A stretch of DNA of 64,000 nt from Microbacterium arabinogalactanolyticum (lineage in GTDB: Bacteria > Actinomycetota > Actinomycetes > Actinomycetales > Microbacteriaceae): assembly GCF_030268005.1 (NCBI RefSeq), contig NZ_BRZC01000004.1:1329150-1393149 (forward strand), written 5' to 3'. Below, one piece after another: positions 36,967-45,964 of this stretch. Below the pieces are notes generated by a model. That model saw only the letters and a program-made list of their open reading frames with translations. It did no database searches and had not been told where the DNA came from. How positions within the stretch are numbered: position 1 is the first letter of the stretch; each line of letters begins with the position of its first letter. Made by a program: the position numbers and the translations under genes.

Positions 36967-36987
36967 TATGTTTACATGAAACGATTC
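36943..36987 (+). promoter_or_regulatory. Rhamnose operon promoter and operator
   Basis: A consensus -35 box TTGACA (36943-36948), 18-nt spacer and -10 box TATGTT (36967-36972) precede the near-palindrome TGAAACGATTCA (36977-36988; core GAAACGATTC), which covers the expected start of transcription. The mutarotase ATG is at 37030, leaving a leader of about 50 nt containing GAGAGGA. The -35 box is the loop of the upstream terminator hairpin. Confidence 0.75.
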
Positions 36988-37029
36988 AAGAGACATCGGA
37001 CCATCACATCGATGTGAGAGGACGTCACC

Positions 37030-37380
37030 ATGACCCGAGTCGGGTTCCAGCTGCAGGTGCGGCCCGAACTGCTCGACGAGTACCTCGCACGGCACTCCCC
37101 GGTATGGCCGGAGATGCTGGCGGAGATCGCCGCCGCCGGCCGCCGCGACTACTCGCTCTTCCTCGCGCCGGGAGGTGTGCTGTTCGGGTACTACGAGACC
37201 GACGACGATGCCGCCGCGCAGGCCTACCTCGCGGCGTCGGAGGTCGCCGCCCGGTGGGAGGCCGAGATGGCGCGGTTCTTCGTCGGCCTCGAAGGGCGTC
37301 CCGACCAGGCGGCCACGCCGCTCACCGAAGTCTTCCACCTCGAGACACAGCTCGCCGCAGCAGAAAGCACCGAATCATGA
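37030..37380 (+). CDS. rhaM: L-rhamnose mutarotase
   Basis: A 116-residue member of the RhaM/RhaU family, which interconverts the alpha and beta anomers of L-rhamnose. Family features are visible: the small ferredoxin-like fold with VGFQLQVRPELLDEYLARHSPVWPEML at the start, GRRDYSLFLAPGG in the middle and WEAEMARFFVG later. The histidine in ARHSPVWP is the usual catalytic one. It is the first gene of the rhamnose operon and overlaps the isomerase gene by 4 nt. Confidence 0.9.
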   Translation: MTRVGFQLQVRPELLDEYLARHSPVWPEMLAEIAAAGRRDYSLFLAPGGVLFGYYETDDDAAAQAYLAASEVAARWEAEMARFFVGLEGRPDQAATPLTEVFHLETQLAAAESTES

Positions 37381-38540
37381 GCATCCTCACCCCCGAGATC
37401 CTGTCCGAGCTGGAGCAGCAGTCGATCGAGCTCCCCTCCTGGGCGTTCGGCAACTCCGGCACCCGGTTCCGCGTGTTCCGCACCCCCGGCACGCCCCGCG
37501 ACCCGTTCGAGAAGATCACGGATGCCGCGCAGGTGCACAAGCACACCGCGCTGGCGCCCAGCGTGGCTCTGCACATCCCCTGGGACACGTGCGACTTCGG
37601 CGACCTGCGCAAGCACGCCGAACACCTCGGCGTGAAGCTCGGCACGGTCAACTCAAACACGTTCCAGGACGAGGACTACAAGTTCGGCGCCCTCACGCAT
37701 GAGGACGCCGCGGTGCGCCGCAAGGCCATCGACCACCACCTGGCGTGCATCGACGTGATGGATGCCACCGGCAGTCGCGATCTCAAGATCTGGCTGGCCG
37801 AGGGCTCGAACTATCCGGGCCAGGCCGACATGCGCGGTCGCCAGGATCGGCTGAACGAGTCGCTCCGCGAGATCTACGCGCGCCTCGGCGACGACCAGCG
37901 GCTGGTGCTGGAGTACAAGTTCTTCGAGCCGGCGTTCTACCACACCGACGTCCCCGACTGGGGGACGAGCTACGCCCAGGTCTCCACCCTGGGCGAGAAG
38001 GCGATGGTGTGCCTGGACACCGGTCACCACGCCCCCGGCACGAACATCGAGTTCATCGTCATGCAGCTGCTGAGGCTGGGAAAGCTCGGGTCGTTCGACT
38101 TCAACTCGCGCTTCTATGCCGACGACGACCTGATCGTCGGTGCCGCCGACCCGTTCCAGCTGTTCCGCATCCTGTTCGAGGTCGTCCGCGGCGGCGGCCT
38201 GAACAACCCCGACGTGGCGTTCATGCTCGACCAGTGCCACAACATCGAGGACAAGATCCCCGGGCAGATCCGCTCGGTGCTGAACGTGCAGGAGATGACC
38301 GCCCGCGCGCTGCTGGTCGACCGCGAGGCTCTCGCCGCAGCGCAGAAGACCGGCGACGTGCTCGGCGCCAATGCCGTGTTCATGGACGCCTTCTACACGG
38401 ACGTGCGCCCGGCGCTGGCCGAGTGGCGCGAGTCGCGCGGACTGCCTGCAGACCCGATGGCGGCGTTCGCGGCATCCGGCTACCTGGAGCGGATCGCGGC
38501 CGACCGGGTCGGCGGCGTGCAGGCAGGTTGGGGGGCCTGA
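37377..38540 (+). CDS. rhaI: L-rhamnose isomerase, RhaI type
   Basis: A 387-residue metal-dependent isomerase converting L-rhamnose to L-rhamnulose, of the Pseudomonas-type RhaI branch rather than the E. coli RhaA branch. Metal-binding segments of the TIM barrel are recognisable: ALHIPWD, LEYKFFEPAFYHTD, CLDTGHHAPGTNIEF and FDFNSRFYADDDL. The ATG at 37377 overlaps the mutarotase stop codon, which fixes the start. Confidence 0.92.
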   Translation: MSILTPEILSELEQQSIELPSWAFGNSGTRFRVFRTPGTPRDPFEKITDAAQVHKHTALAPSVALHIPWDTCDFGDLRKHAEHLGVKLGTVNSNTFQDEDYKFGALTHEDAAVRRKAIDHHLACIDVMDATGSRDLKIWLAEGSNYPGQADMRGRQDRLNESLREIYARLGDDQRLVLEYKFFEPAFYHTDVPDWGTSYAQVSTLGEKAMVCLDTGHHAPGTNIEFIVMQLLRLGKLGSFDFNSRFYADDDLIVGAADPFQLFRILFEVVRGGGLNNPDVAFMLDQCHNIEDKIPGQIRSVLNVQEMTARALLVDREALAAAQKTGDVLGANAVFMDAFYTDVRPALAEWRESRGLPADPMAAFAASGYLERIAADRVGGVQAGWGA

Positions 38541-38542
38541 GC

Positions 38543-39838
38543 ATGAGCATGCAGAAGCGAACCCTCACCGCATGGAAGGCCACGATCGCCGTGGCCATGT
38601 CCAACTACATCGAGGCCGGCGCGATCATCGCACTGGCCACCAGCCTGACGCTCTGGCAGGGCGAGTTCGGCTTCGACGACGGGGCCGTCGGCCTGGTCGC
38701 GGCGCTCAGCGCGAACGCCTTCGGCGCGGCCATCGGCGCGGCCGTCGGAGGCCCGCTCTGCGACCGACTCGGACGCAAGTTCATCTACACCTACGACCTG
38801 ATCGTCTTCATGATCGGCGCACTGATGGTGACCTTCTCGCCGAACTTCGCCGTGCTGCTGGTCGGCGTCGTGCTCATGGGCATCGCGGTCGGCGCGGGCG
38901 TGCCGGCGTCGTGGACCTACATCGCCGAGGAGGCGCCGAGCGAGCAGCGCGCGGCGCACGTCGGCACCGCGCAGCTGGCCTGGTCGATCGGCCCTGCCAT
39001 CGGCTTCCTGCTGGCGGTCGTGCTCGGCCCGCTCGGGATCGTGGGCTCCCGGATCATCTTCTTCCACCTGTTCGTGATCGCGGCCGTCACCTGGTGGGTG
39101 CGCCGCGACCTGCCCGAGTCCGCGCGCTGGAAGGCGCAGCGCGAGACCGCGCAGGAGCAGGGCGAGAAGGTGTCCCTGTTCTCCGGCATCCGCGGGCTGC
39201 TCTCGGATCGCCGCAACCTGGGCGCGCTGCTGTTCCTGCTCGGCGTGTACGGACTCTGGAACACGGTGGCCGGCCAGGCCGGCATCTTCCAGCCGCGCGT
39301 CTACGACGCCGCTGGTCTGCACGACGCGACCCAGCAGAACCTGCTGCAGGTGCTGGTGTGGACGCTCACCGCCGCGGCGACCTACTTCGGCTTCATGCGC
39401 TTCGGCGACCGCGTCAGCCGCCGGTGGCTGTACTTCGGCGGCGCACTGCTGGGCGTCATCGCCTGGGTCGTGCTCGTCTTCGCCCCTCCCGGACTCGCGT
39501 CGCTGCTGTTCTTCGCCATCGCGTGGGGCATCTCGGCGGGCATCGGCGCGCAGGCCTTCTACGGCCTGTGGACCGCTGAGCTGTTCGCCACGAAGTACCG
39601 CGCGAGCGCACAGGGGATGCTCTTCATGCTCGCCCGCGTCATGGTCGGCCTGCTGAGCCTGGTCTTCCCCGTGCTGCTCACCAGCTGGGGCCTCCCCCAG
39701 CTCGGCATGCTGATCATCGGCCTGCTGGTCGCGGCGCTGCTGATCGGCACCATCTGGGCTCCCCGAACCGAAGGCAAGTCTCTCGAGCAGATCGAACGCG
39801 AGCGCTACGGCGAGCGCGTCGACGCCGATCTCGTCTGA
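38543..39838 (+). CDS. MFS sugar transporter, probable L-rhamnose carrier
   Basis: A 431-residue twelve-helix major facilitator. The loop 2-3 motif GGPLCDRLGRKFIY and the later GDRVSRRWLY copy are typical, as is DLPESARWKA for sugar-porter-like members. It starts 2 nt after rhaI with GGGGGG upstream; a second ATG at 38549 is possible. Lying between rhaI and the aldolase gene, it most likely imports L-rhamnose with protons. Specificity is inferred from context only. Confidence 0.82.
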   Translation: MSMQKRTLTAWKATIAVAMSNYIEAGAIIALATSLTLWQGEFGFDDGAVGLVAALSANAFGAAIGAAVGGPLCDRLGRKFIYTYDLIVFMIGALMVTFSPNFAVLLVGVVLMGIAVGAGVPASWTYIAEEAPSEQRAAHVGTAQLAWSIGPAIGFLLAVVLGPLGIVGSRIIFFHLFVIAAVTWWVRRDLPESARWKAQRETAQEQGEKVSLFSGIRGLLSDRRNLGALLFLLGVYGLWNTVAGQAGIFQPRVYDAAGLHDATQQNLLQVLVWTLTAAATYFGFMRFGDRVSRRWLYFGGALLGVIAWVVLVFAPPGLASLLFFAIAWGISAGIGAQAFYGLWTAELFATKYRASAQGMLFMLARVMVGLLSLVFPVLLTSWGLPQLGMLIIGLLVAALLIGTIWAPRTEGKSLEQIERERYGERVDADLV

Positions 39839-39871
39839 CACCATCTCCGAATCCACGAAGGACTCCTCCTC

Positions 39872-41929
39872 ATGACGAACCCCACTGCCGCCGCTCTCAT
39901 CGCCCGGTCGAACCGGCTCGGCGCCGATCCGAAGAACACCAACTACGCCGGCGGCAACACGTCCGCCAAGGGCACCGAGACCGACCCGGTCACCGGGCAG
40001 CCCGTCGAGCTGCTGTGGGTGAAGGGCTCCGGCGGCGACCTGGGAACCCTCAAGGAGTCCGGCCTCGCAGTGCTGCGACTCGACCGCATGCGTGCGCTCG
40101 TCGACGTCTACCCCGGCATCGACCGCGAGGACGAGATGGTCGCCGCCTTCGACTACTGCCTGCACGGCAAGGGGGGAGCTGCCCCGTCGATCGACACCGC
40201 GATGCACGGACTCGTGGATGCCGCGCACGTCGACCACCTGCACCCCGACAGCGGCATCGCCATCGCGACCGCCGCCGACGGCCCGGAACTGACGGCGAAG
40301 ATCTTCGGCGACAAGGTCGTGTGGGTGCCGTGGCGCCGCCCCGGCTTCCAGCTCGGACTCGACATCGCGGACATCAAGGCGAAGAACCCGCAGGCGGTCG
40401 GCTGCATCCTGGGCGGCCACGGCATCACCGCCTGGGGCGACACCTCGGAGGAGTCCGAGAAGAACTCCCTGTGGATCATCGACACCGCCGCCGCGTACAT
40501 CGCGTCCAACGGCAAGGAGCAGCCCTTCGGCGGCATCCGCCCGGGCTTCGAGGCACTGCCGGATGCAGAGCGCCGGGCCCGCGCCGCGGCCCTCGCCGCC
40601 ACCGTCCGCGGCATCGCGTCCACCGACAAGCCCATGGTCGGGCATTTCACGGATGCCCCCGTCGTCACTGACTTCCTGGCATCCGAGAAGGCGCCCGCGC
40701 TGGCGGCGCTCGGCACCAGCTGCCCCGACCACTTCCTGCGCACCAAGATCAAGCCGCTGATCCTCGACCTGCCGGCGACCGCGTCGGTCGACGAGCAGAT
40801 CGCCCGCCTGCGCGAGCTGCACGCCGAGTACCGTGCCGACTACCAGGCGTACTACGACACGCACGCCACCGCGGACAGTGCTGGTGCCGCGGGCGCCTGG
40901 CCCGCGATCCGCGGCGCCGACCCGCTGATCGTGCTGATCCCGGGCGTGGGCATGTTCTCCTACGGGGCGAACAAGCAGACCGCACGCGTCGCCGGGGAGT
41001 TCTACGTGAACGCCATCAACGTCATGCGCGGCGCGGAGGCGCTCTCCACCTACTCCCCCATCTCGGATGCCGAGAAGTTCCGCATCGAGTACTGGGCGCT
41101 GGAAGAGGCGAAGCTGCAGCGGATGCCGAAGCCGAAGAGCCACCAGGGGCGCATCGCGTTCGTCACGGGCGCGGCATCCGGCATCGGCAAGGCGATCGCG
41201 ACCCGTCTCGCCGCCGAGGGCGCGTGCGTGGTCGTCGCCGACCTCGACCTGGAGAAGGCGCAGGCCGCCGCCGCCGAGCTCGGTGGCACGGACGTCGCGA
41301 TCGGCGTCGCCACGAACGTCGCGGATGCGGATGCCGTGCAGGCCGCGCTCGACGCGGCCGTGCTGGCGTTCGGCGGCGTGGACCTGGTGGTCAACAACGC
41401 CGGTCTCTCGCTGTCGAAGCCGCTGCTGGAGACCACCGAGAAGGACTGGGACCTGCAGCACGACGTCATGGCGAAGGGCTCCTTCCTGGTCTCGAAGGCC
41501 GCAGCGAAGGTGCTGATCGAGCAGAAGCTCGGCGGCGACATCATCTACATCTCCTCGAAGAACTCCGTCTTCGCCGGGCCGAACAACATCGCCTACTCCG
41601 CGACCAAGGCCGACCAGGCGCACCAGGTGCGTCTGCTGGCGGTGGAGCTCGGCGAGCACGGCGTGCGCGTGAACGGCATCAACCCCGACGGCGTCGTGCG
41701 CGGCTCGGGCATCTTCGCCTCGGGCTGGGGCGCGAACCGCGCCGCGACCTACGGCGTGGCCGAGGAGGATCTGGGCCAGTTCTACGCGAACCGCACCATC
41801 CTCAAGCGCGAAGTCGTTCCCGAGAACGTCGCCGACGCCGTGTACGTGCTGACCGGCCCCGAGCTCTCCCGCACCACGGGTCTGCACATCCCCGTCGACT
41901 CCGGCGTCGCCGCGGCCTTCCTGCGATGA
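39872..41929 (+). CDS. rhaEW: Bifunctional rhamnulose-1-phosphate aldolase / L-lactaldehyde dehydrogenase
   Basis: A 685-residue fusion. Residues 1 to about 415 are a class-II (zinc) aldolase with NYAGGNTSAKG, the ligand segment HVDHLHPDSG and GGHGITAWG; residues about 428-685 are a short-chain dehydrogenase with TGAASGIGKA, NNAGLS and YSATKAD. Family members split L-rhamnulose 1-phosphate into dihydroxyacetone phosphate and L-lactaldehyde and oxidise the aldehyde to L-lactate. AAGGACTCCTCCTC precedes the ATG. The kinase gene overlaps its stop codon. Confidence 0.92.
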   Translation: MTNPTAAALIARSNRLGADPKNTNYAGGNTSAKGTETDPVTGQPVELLWVKGSGGDLGTLKESGLAVLRLDRMRALVDVYPGIDREDEMVAAFDYCLHGKGGAAPSIDTAMHGLVDAAHVDHLHPDSGIAIATAADGPELTAKIFGDKVVWVPWRRPGFQLGLDIADIKAKNPQAVGCILGGHGITAWGDTSEESEKNSLWIIDTAAAYIASNGKEQPFGGIRPGFEALPDAERRARAAALAATVRGIASTDKPMVGHFTDAPVVTDFLASEKAPALAALGTSCPDHFLRTKIKPLILDLPATASVDEQIARLRELHAEYRADYQAYYDTHATADSAGAAGAWPAIRGADPLIVLIPGVGMFSYGANKQTARVAGEFYVNAINVMRGAEALSTYSPISDAEKFRIEYWALEEAKLQRMPKPKSHQGRIAFVTGAASGIGKAIATRLAAEGACVVVADLDLEKAQAAAAELGGTDVAIGVATNVADADAVQAALDAAVLAFGGVDLVVNNAGLSLSKPLLETTEKDWDLQHDVMAKGSFLVSKAAAKVLIEQKLGGDIIYISSKNSVFAGPNNIAYSATKADQAHQVRLLAVELGEHGVRVNGINPDGVVRGSGIFASGWGANRAATYGVAEEDLGQFYANRTILKREVVPENVADAVYVLTGPELSRTTGLHIPVDSGVAAAFLR

Positions 41930-43350
41930 GCATTCCCGGGTCGGGGCGCCCCCGGTCGATGAGCGCCTTCGCCGCCGTCGATCTCGGGGCCACGAGCGGC
42001 CGCGTGATGATCGGACGCGTGCGCGACGATCGGATCGAGCTCGAGCCGGTCTCGCGCTTCCCCAACGGCCCGGTCGAGAGAGCCGATGGACTGCACTGGG
42101 ACTTCGGCGCCCTCTTCGAGAACGTCGTCGAGGGGCTCGGCGAGGCGGTGCGCCGCGAGCCCGGCATCCGGAGCATCGGCATCGACTCATGGGCGGTCGA
42201 CTACGGGCTGCTGCGGGATGGCGAGCTGCTGGCGGAGCCGTTCCACTACCGCGATGCGCGCACAGGCCGCGGCGTGGACGAGGTGCATGCGGTCGTCCCG
42301 TTCGAGGACCTGTACCGCCGCAACGGCCTGCAGTTCCTGCCGTTCAACACCCTGTACCAGTATCGGGTCGACGAGCAGCTCCCGCAGGCGGATGCCGCAC
42401 TGCTGATCCCCGACCTGATCGCGTTCCTGCTCACAGGGCGGCAGGTCGCGGAGCGCACGAACGCGTCGACGACCGGCCTGCTGGACGTGCGAACCTCGGA
42501 GTGGGATCTCGAGCTCGCCGAACGGCTCGGCATCCCGGTCGGCGTCCTTCCCGACCTCGTCGACCCGGGAACCGTGATCGGCACGCTGCGGCCAGAGCTC
42601 GCCCGCCGGATCGGTGCGGAGCTGCAGGTCGTCGCGGTCGGCTCGCACGACACGGCATCCGCCGTCGTCGCCGCTCCGCTGTCCTCTCCGCAGTCGGCGT
42701 ACATCTCCTGCGGAACCTGGGGGCTGGTCGGGCTGGAACTGGCAGAGCCGGTGGTGACGGACGCCGCGCGCGCCGCGAACTTCACCAACGAGCTCGGCGT
42801 GGACGGCCGCATCCGCTTCCTGCACAACGTGACGGGCCTCTGGCTGCTCAGCGAGACCGTGCGCGCGTGGGAGGCGGAGGATGGCGCGCCGATCGACCTG
42901 CCGTCGCTGCTCGCGCAGGCGGCGGATGCCGACGGCGAGACGCCCCTGTTCGACGCGAACGAGCCGTCGCTCAGCGCGCCCGGCGACATGCCGGCCCGTA
43001 TCGCCGCGCTGCTCGGCCCGGCTGCGCCGGCCTCACGACCGGCCTTCGTGCGCAGCATCGTGGAGTCGATCGCCGCGGCGTTCGCGGATGCCGTGCGAAC
43101 GGCATCCGCTCTCTCCGGGCACGAGATCGACAGCATCCACCTGGTCGGCGGCGGCTCCCTCAACCGCCTGCTCTGCCAGGCGACTGCCGACCGCTCCGGG
43201 CTTCCGGTGCTCGCCGGCCCGGTCGAGGCGACCGCGCTCGGGAACGTGCTGATCCAGGCGCGCGCCACGCAGGATCCGCCGGCCTCGCTGGAGCAGCTGC
43301 GGGCCATCGTCGCCGCGAGCCAGGTCCCGGTCCGGTACGACCCGCGCTGA
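41926..43350 (+). CDS. rhaB: Rhamnulokinase
   Basis: A 474-residue FGGY-family sugar kinase that phosphorylates L-rhamnulose. The N-terminal ATP-binding loop is [10 protein letters not shown], the substrate region [12 protein letters not shown], and the second domain carries [18 protein letters not shown] and [14 protein letters not shown]. The ATG at 41926 overlaps the aldolase stop (ATGA). An internal ATG at 41959 would drop 11 poorly conserved residues and is a reasonable alternative; neither has a good ribosome site. It ends the rhamnose operon, which has no dedicated regulator gene. Confidence 0.92.
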   Translation: MSIPGSGRPRSMSAFAAVDLGATSGRVMIGRVRDDRIELEPVSRFPNGPVERADGLHWDFGALFENVVEGLGEAVRREPGIRSIGIDSWAVDYGLLRDGELLAEPFHYRDARTGRGVDEVHAVVPFEDLYRRNGLQFLPFNTLYQYRVDEQLPQADAALLIPDLIAFLLTGRQVAERTNASTTGLLDVRTSEWDLELAERLGIPVGVLPDLVDPGTVIGTLRPELARRIGAELQVVAVGSHDTASAVVAAPLSSPQSAYISCGTWGLVGLELAEPVVTDAARAANFTNELGVDGRIRFLHNVTGLWLLSETVRAWEAEDGAPIDLPSLLAQAADADGETPLFDANEPSLSAPGDMPARIAALLGPAAPASRPAFVRSIVESIAAAFADAVRTASALSGHEIDSIHLVGGGSLNRLLCQATADRSGLPVLAGPVEATALGNVLIQARATQDPPASLEQLRAIVAASQVPVRYDPR

Positions 43351-43387
43351 CCTGGACACGCACGCCTCCGGAGCGCATGCTGAAGCG

Positions 43388-43783
43388 ATGAGCGCATTCC
43401 AGACGACCCAAGCCTTCAGCGGCTTCAGCGTCGACGATGTCGACGCCGCGCGAACCTTCTACGGCGAGACCCTCGGACTCGAGGTCACGACCAACCCGAT
43501 GGGCTTCCTCGACATCCACCTGCCGCAGGGCGGCTCGATCCTCGTTTACGGCAAGCCGAACCACACCCCGGCGAGCTTCACGATCCTGAACTTCCCGGTC
43601 GAGGACGTCGAGGCCGCGGTCGACGAGCTCAACTCCCGCGGGGTCGTGACCAAGATCTACACCGATCCCGACTTCGGCACGGACGCCAAGGGCATCGCCC
43701 GCGGCGGCCCGGGGCGCGGGCCCGACATCGCCTGGTTCACCGACCCCGCGGGAAACGTGCTGTCCGTGCTCGCCATGGGATGA
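43388..43783 (+). CDS. VOC-family (glyoxalase/bleomycin-resistance fold) protein
   Basis: A 131-residue single-module VOC protein: two beta-alpha-beta-beta-beta repeats, beginning [23 protein letters not shown] and ending [13 protein letters not shown]. Possible metal ligands are at the ends of the two halves. Such small proteins act as dioxygenases, isomerases or binding proteins, and no substrate can be assigned. It starts 37 nt after rhaB and could be read through from the rhamnose operon, but nothing ties it to rhamnose. Confidence 0.8.
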   Translation: MSAFQTTQAFSGFSVDDVDAARTFYGETLGLEVTTNPMGFLDIHLPQGGSILVYGKPNHTPASFTILNFPVEDVEAAVDELNSRGVVTKIYTDPDFGTDAKGIARGGPGRGPDIAWFTDPAGNVLSVLAMG

Positions 43784-43856
43784 CACGCGGACGCTCGCGT
43801 CGGAGCGGATGCCGTACGCTCACCTCATCAGCCCCTTCCGCCCGCAGAGGAGCCGC

Positions 43857-43883
43857 ATGACGATCACGCGCGATTCGCGATGA
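43857..43883 (+). CDS. Eight-codon leader ORF coupled to the EamA gene
   Basis: ATG 43857 has a strong GAGGAG ribosome site 5 nt upstream and encodes MTITRDSR. Its TGA overlaps the ATG of the next gene (43880-43883). The EamA gene itself lacks a ribosome site, so ribosomes probably load on the leader and reinitiate. A TACGCT -10 box lies at 43815-43820. The short peptide has no obvious codon bias for attenuation. Confidence 0.5.
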   Translation: MTITRDSR

Positions 43884-44788
43884 GCCGGCGCTCCAGCGGC
43901 ATCCTCGCCGTCGCCGTCACCTCGGTGCTGTGGGGCACCACGGGCACCGCCGCCACGTTCGCCCCGTCCGCGAGTCCGCTCGCGATCGGTTCCGCCGCGC
44001 TCGGCATCGGCGGACTGCTGCAGTTCGCCGTCGCCTGGCGTTCCGTGACAAGCGGGCGGGCGCGGCTCGCGCAGCACAGGGGCGTCATCCTCGCCGCCGG
44101 TCTCGCCGTCGCCGTCTATCCCCTCGCGTTCTACGCGTCGATGCATCTGGCCGGCGTCGCGATCGGGTCGGTCGTGTCGCTGGCATCCGCTCCCCTGTTC
44201 TCCGGAGCGCTGGAGGCCGTCATCGACCGGCATCGTCCCGATGCACGGTGGGCAGCCGCGGTCGTCCTCGCGGTCGGCGGCGGGGCCGCGCTGATCCTCT
44301 CGCACGAGGTCGGGAGCGGTTCGAACGTCGCCCTCGGCGTCGCGCTCGGCCTGGTGGCCGGTGCGACGTACGCGCTGTACTCCTGGGCCGCGAGGCGGCT
44401 GATGGATGCCGGAATCGAGCGCGCGGCGGCGATGGGCGCCGTCTTCGGACTCGGCGGGCTGCTGCTGATGCCGGTGCTGTTCGTCACCGGCGCGCCGCTG
44501 GTCGCATCGCCGCAGGCCTTCGCGGTCGCGGCCTACATGGCACTCGTGCCGATGTTCCTCGGCTACCTGCTGTTCGGCTTCGGGCTGGCACGCGTCCCGG
44601 CGAGCACGGCGACCACGGTGACCCTGCTGGAACCGGCCGTCGCGACACTGCTCGCCGTGCTCGTCGTCGGCGAGCGGCTCTCTGCGGTCGGCTGGGCCGG
44701 GATGGCCGCGATCGCCGCCTCGCTGCTGGTGCTGAGCCTGCCGGCGCGGGCGGGCGGTCCCGGAGACCGGTCCGCGCCGATGCCGTGA
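43880..44788 (+). CDS. EamA/DMT-superfamily transporter
   Basis: A 302-residue drug/metabolite transporter with ten predicted helices formed by two EamA repeats (about residues 10-140 and 150-290). The second repeat has LGYLLFGFGLARVPASTATTVTLLEPAVATLLAVLVVGE, the usual conserved region. Such proteins export amino acids or metabolites; the substrate is unknown. The start is fixed by overlap with the eight-codon leader. It converges with the oxidoreductase at 44895; an 8-bp inverted repeat (44836-44843 and 44867-44874) may end both transcripts. Confidence 0.85.
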   Translation: MSRRSSGILAVAVTSVLWGTTGTAATFAPSASPLAIGSAALGIGGLLQFAVAWRSVTSGRARLAQHRGVILAAGLAVAVYPLAFYASMHLAGVAIGSVVSLASAPLFSGALEAVIDRHRPDARWAAAVVLAVGGGAALILSHEVGSGSNVALGVALGLVAGATYALYSWAARRLMDAGIERAAAMGAVFGLGGLLLMPVLFVTGAPLVASPQAFAVAAYMALVPMFLGYLLFGFGLARVPASTATTVTLLEPAVATLLAVLVVGERLSAVGWAGMAAIAASLLVLSLPARAGGPGDRSAPMP

Positions 44789-44894
44789 GGCGCGAGACCG
44801 TCCCGGGGCATTTTCTCGTTCTCGGATGCCAGGACCTTCGGCGCCTCCGCTCGCACCGCGTCGGAACGCCGAAGCCCTGCGGCATCCGGCACGC

Positions 44895-45932
44895 TCAGGC
44901 GCGCGCGTCGCCCTCGTCGGCAGTGATGCGGACGAGCATCTTGCCCGTGTTCGCGCCGCGCATCATCTCGAGGAACGCGTGCACGGTGTTCTCGATGCCG
45001 TCGACGATCGTCTCGTCGTAGGCGATCGTCCCCTGGGCGAACCAGGCCGTCATCTTCTCCTGGAACTCGGGAGCAAGGCCGAGATATGCCGCGAGCGTGA
45101 AGCCCTTGAGGGTCAGCGCCCGCGTGATGATGTTGGCCATGTTGTCGGGGCCCGGGGTGCGGTCGGTCGTGTTGTAGCCGGCGATCGCTCCGCAGAGCGC
45201 GGCGCGACCGCCGTCGTTGAACGCATCGAGGGCCGCCTCCAGGTGGTCGCCTCCGACGTTGTCGAAGAACACATTGATGCCCTCAGGGGCCGCCGCGGCG
45301 AGCTGGGCTCGCACGTCGCCGTCGCGGTAGTCGAAGGCCGCGTCGTAGCCGTACTTCTCGGTCAGGAGCGCGACCTTCTCGGGCGTGCCCGCGGAGCCGA
45401 TGACCCGCCCGGCCCCGAGCAGTTTGGCGATCTGTCCGACCGCGGTCCCCACCGCGCCCGCCGCACCGGAGACGAACACGGTGTCGCCCGGCTTCAGCCC
45501 CGCAATCGCGGTGAGCCCGACATAGGCGGTCAGACCGGTCATCCCGAGGATGTGCAGTCGCAGAGAGGAAGGGAGGCCTGGCACGTCGGGCACGGCGCGG
45601 AACGTCGAGGCGTCGGCCTGGATCACGTCTGACCAGCCGTGCTGATGCAGGACCAGCGTCCCGACCGGGAGTTCCGGGGCCGCGGAGACGATGACACGGC
45701 CGATGGCACCTCCGGTGATCGTCTCACCCAGAGCGAAAGGCGCGACATAGCTGCGGACGTCGTTCATGCGTCCCCGCATGTAGGGGTCGACGGAGACGAA
45801 CTCGTTGCGCACTCGCACCTCGCCGGCGGAGGGGGCCTCGTAGACCACCTGCGCGGTCTGGAAGTCGTCGGGCGTCGGCCACCCGACCGGGCGCTTGGCG
45901 AGCTGGATCTGAGTGCTCAGGGCAGTGGACAT
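44895..45932 (-). CDS. Zinc-less MDR NADP-dependent oxidoreductase (CurA-like)
   Basis: A 345-residue medium-chain reductase of the prostaglandin-reductase/CurA branch. The cofactor fold has VFVSGAAGAVGTAVGQIAKLLG, and the N-terminal domain has NEFVSVDPYMRGRMND; there are no zinc-binding cysteines. These enzymes reduce enones, quinones or reactive aldehydes with NADPH. AAGGAG precedes the ATG at 45932. It is 32 nt downstream of the DUF1304 gene on the same strand and probably under control of the divergent TetR protein. Confidence 0.88.
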   Translation of the reverse strand: MSTALSTQIQLAKRPVGWPTPDDFQTAQVVYEAPSAGEVRVRNEFVSVDPYMRGRMNDVRSYVAPFALGETITGGAIGRVIVSAAPELPVGTLVLHQHGWSDVIQADASTFRAVPDVPGLPSSLRLHILGMTGLTAYVGLTAIAGLKPGDTVFVSGAAGAVGTAVGQIAKLLGAGRVIGSAGTPEKVALLTEKYGYDAAFDYRDGDVRAQLAAAAPEGINVFFDNVGGDHLEAALDAFNDGGRAALCGAIAGYNTTDRTPGPDNMANIITRALTLKGFTLAAYLGLAPEFQEKMTAWFAQGTIAYDETIVDGIENTVHAFLEMMRGANTGKMLVRITADEGDARA

Positions 45933-45964
45933 GGAACTCCTTGGTGATGGTGCTGTCGGCCGGG

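Noticed and set aside
38480..42190. A 1,236-codon open frame antisense to the rhamnose operon
   Set aside because: High-GC DNA leaves long stop-free antisense frames; its product is low-complexity (Arg, Gly, Val, His runs) while the sense frames encode clearly recognised enzymes.
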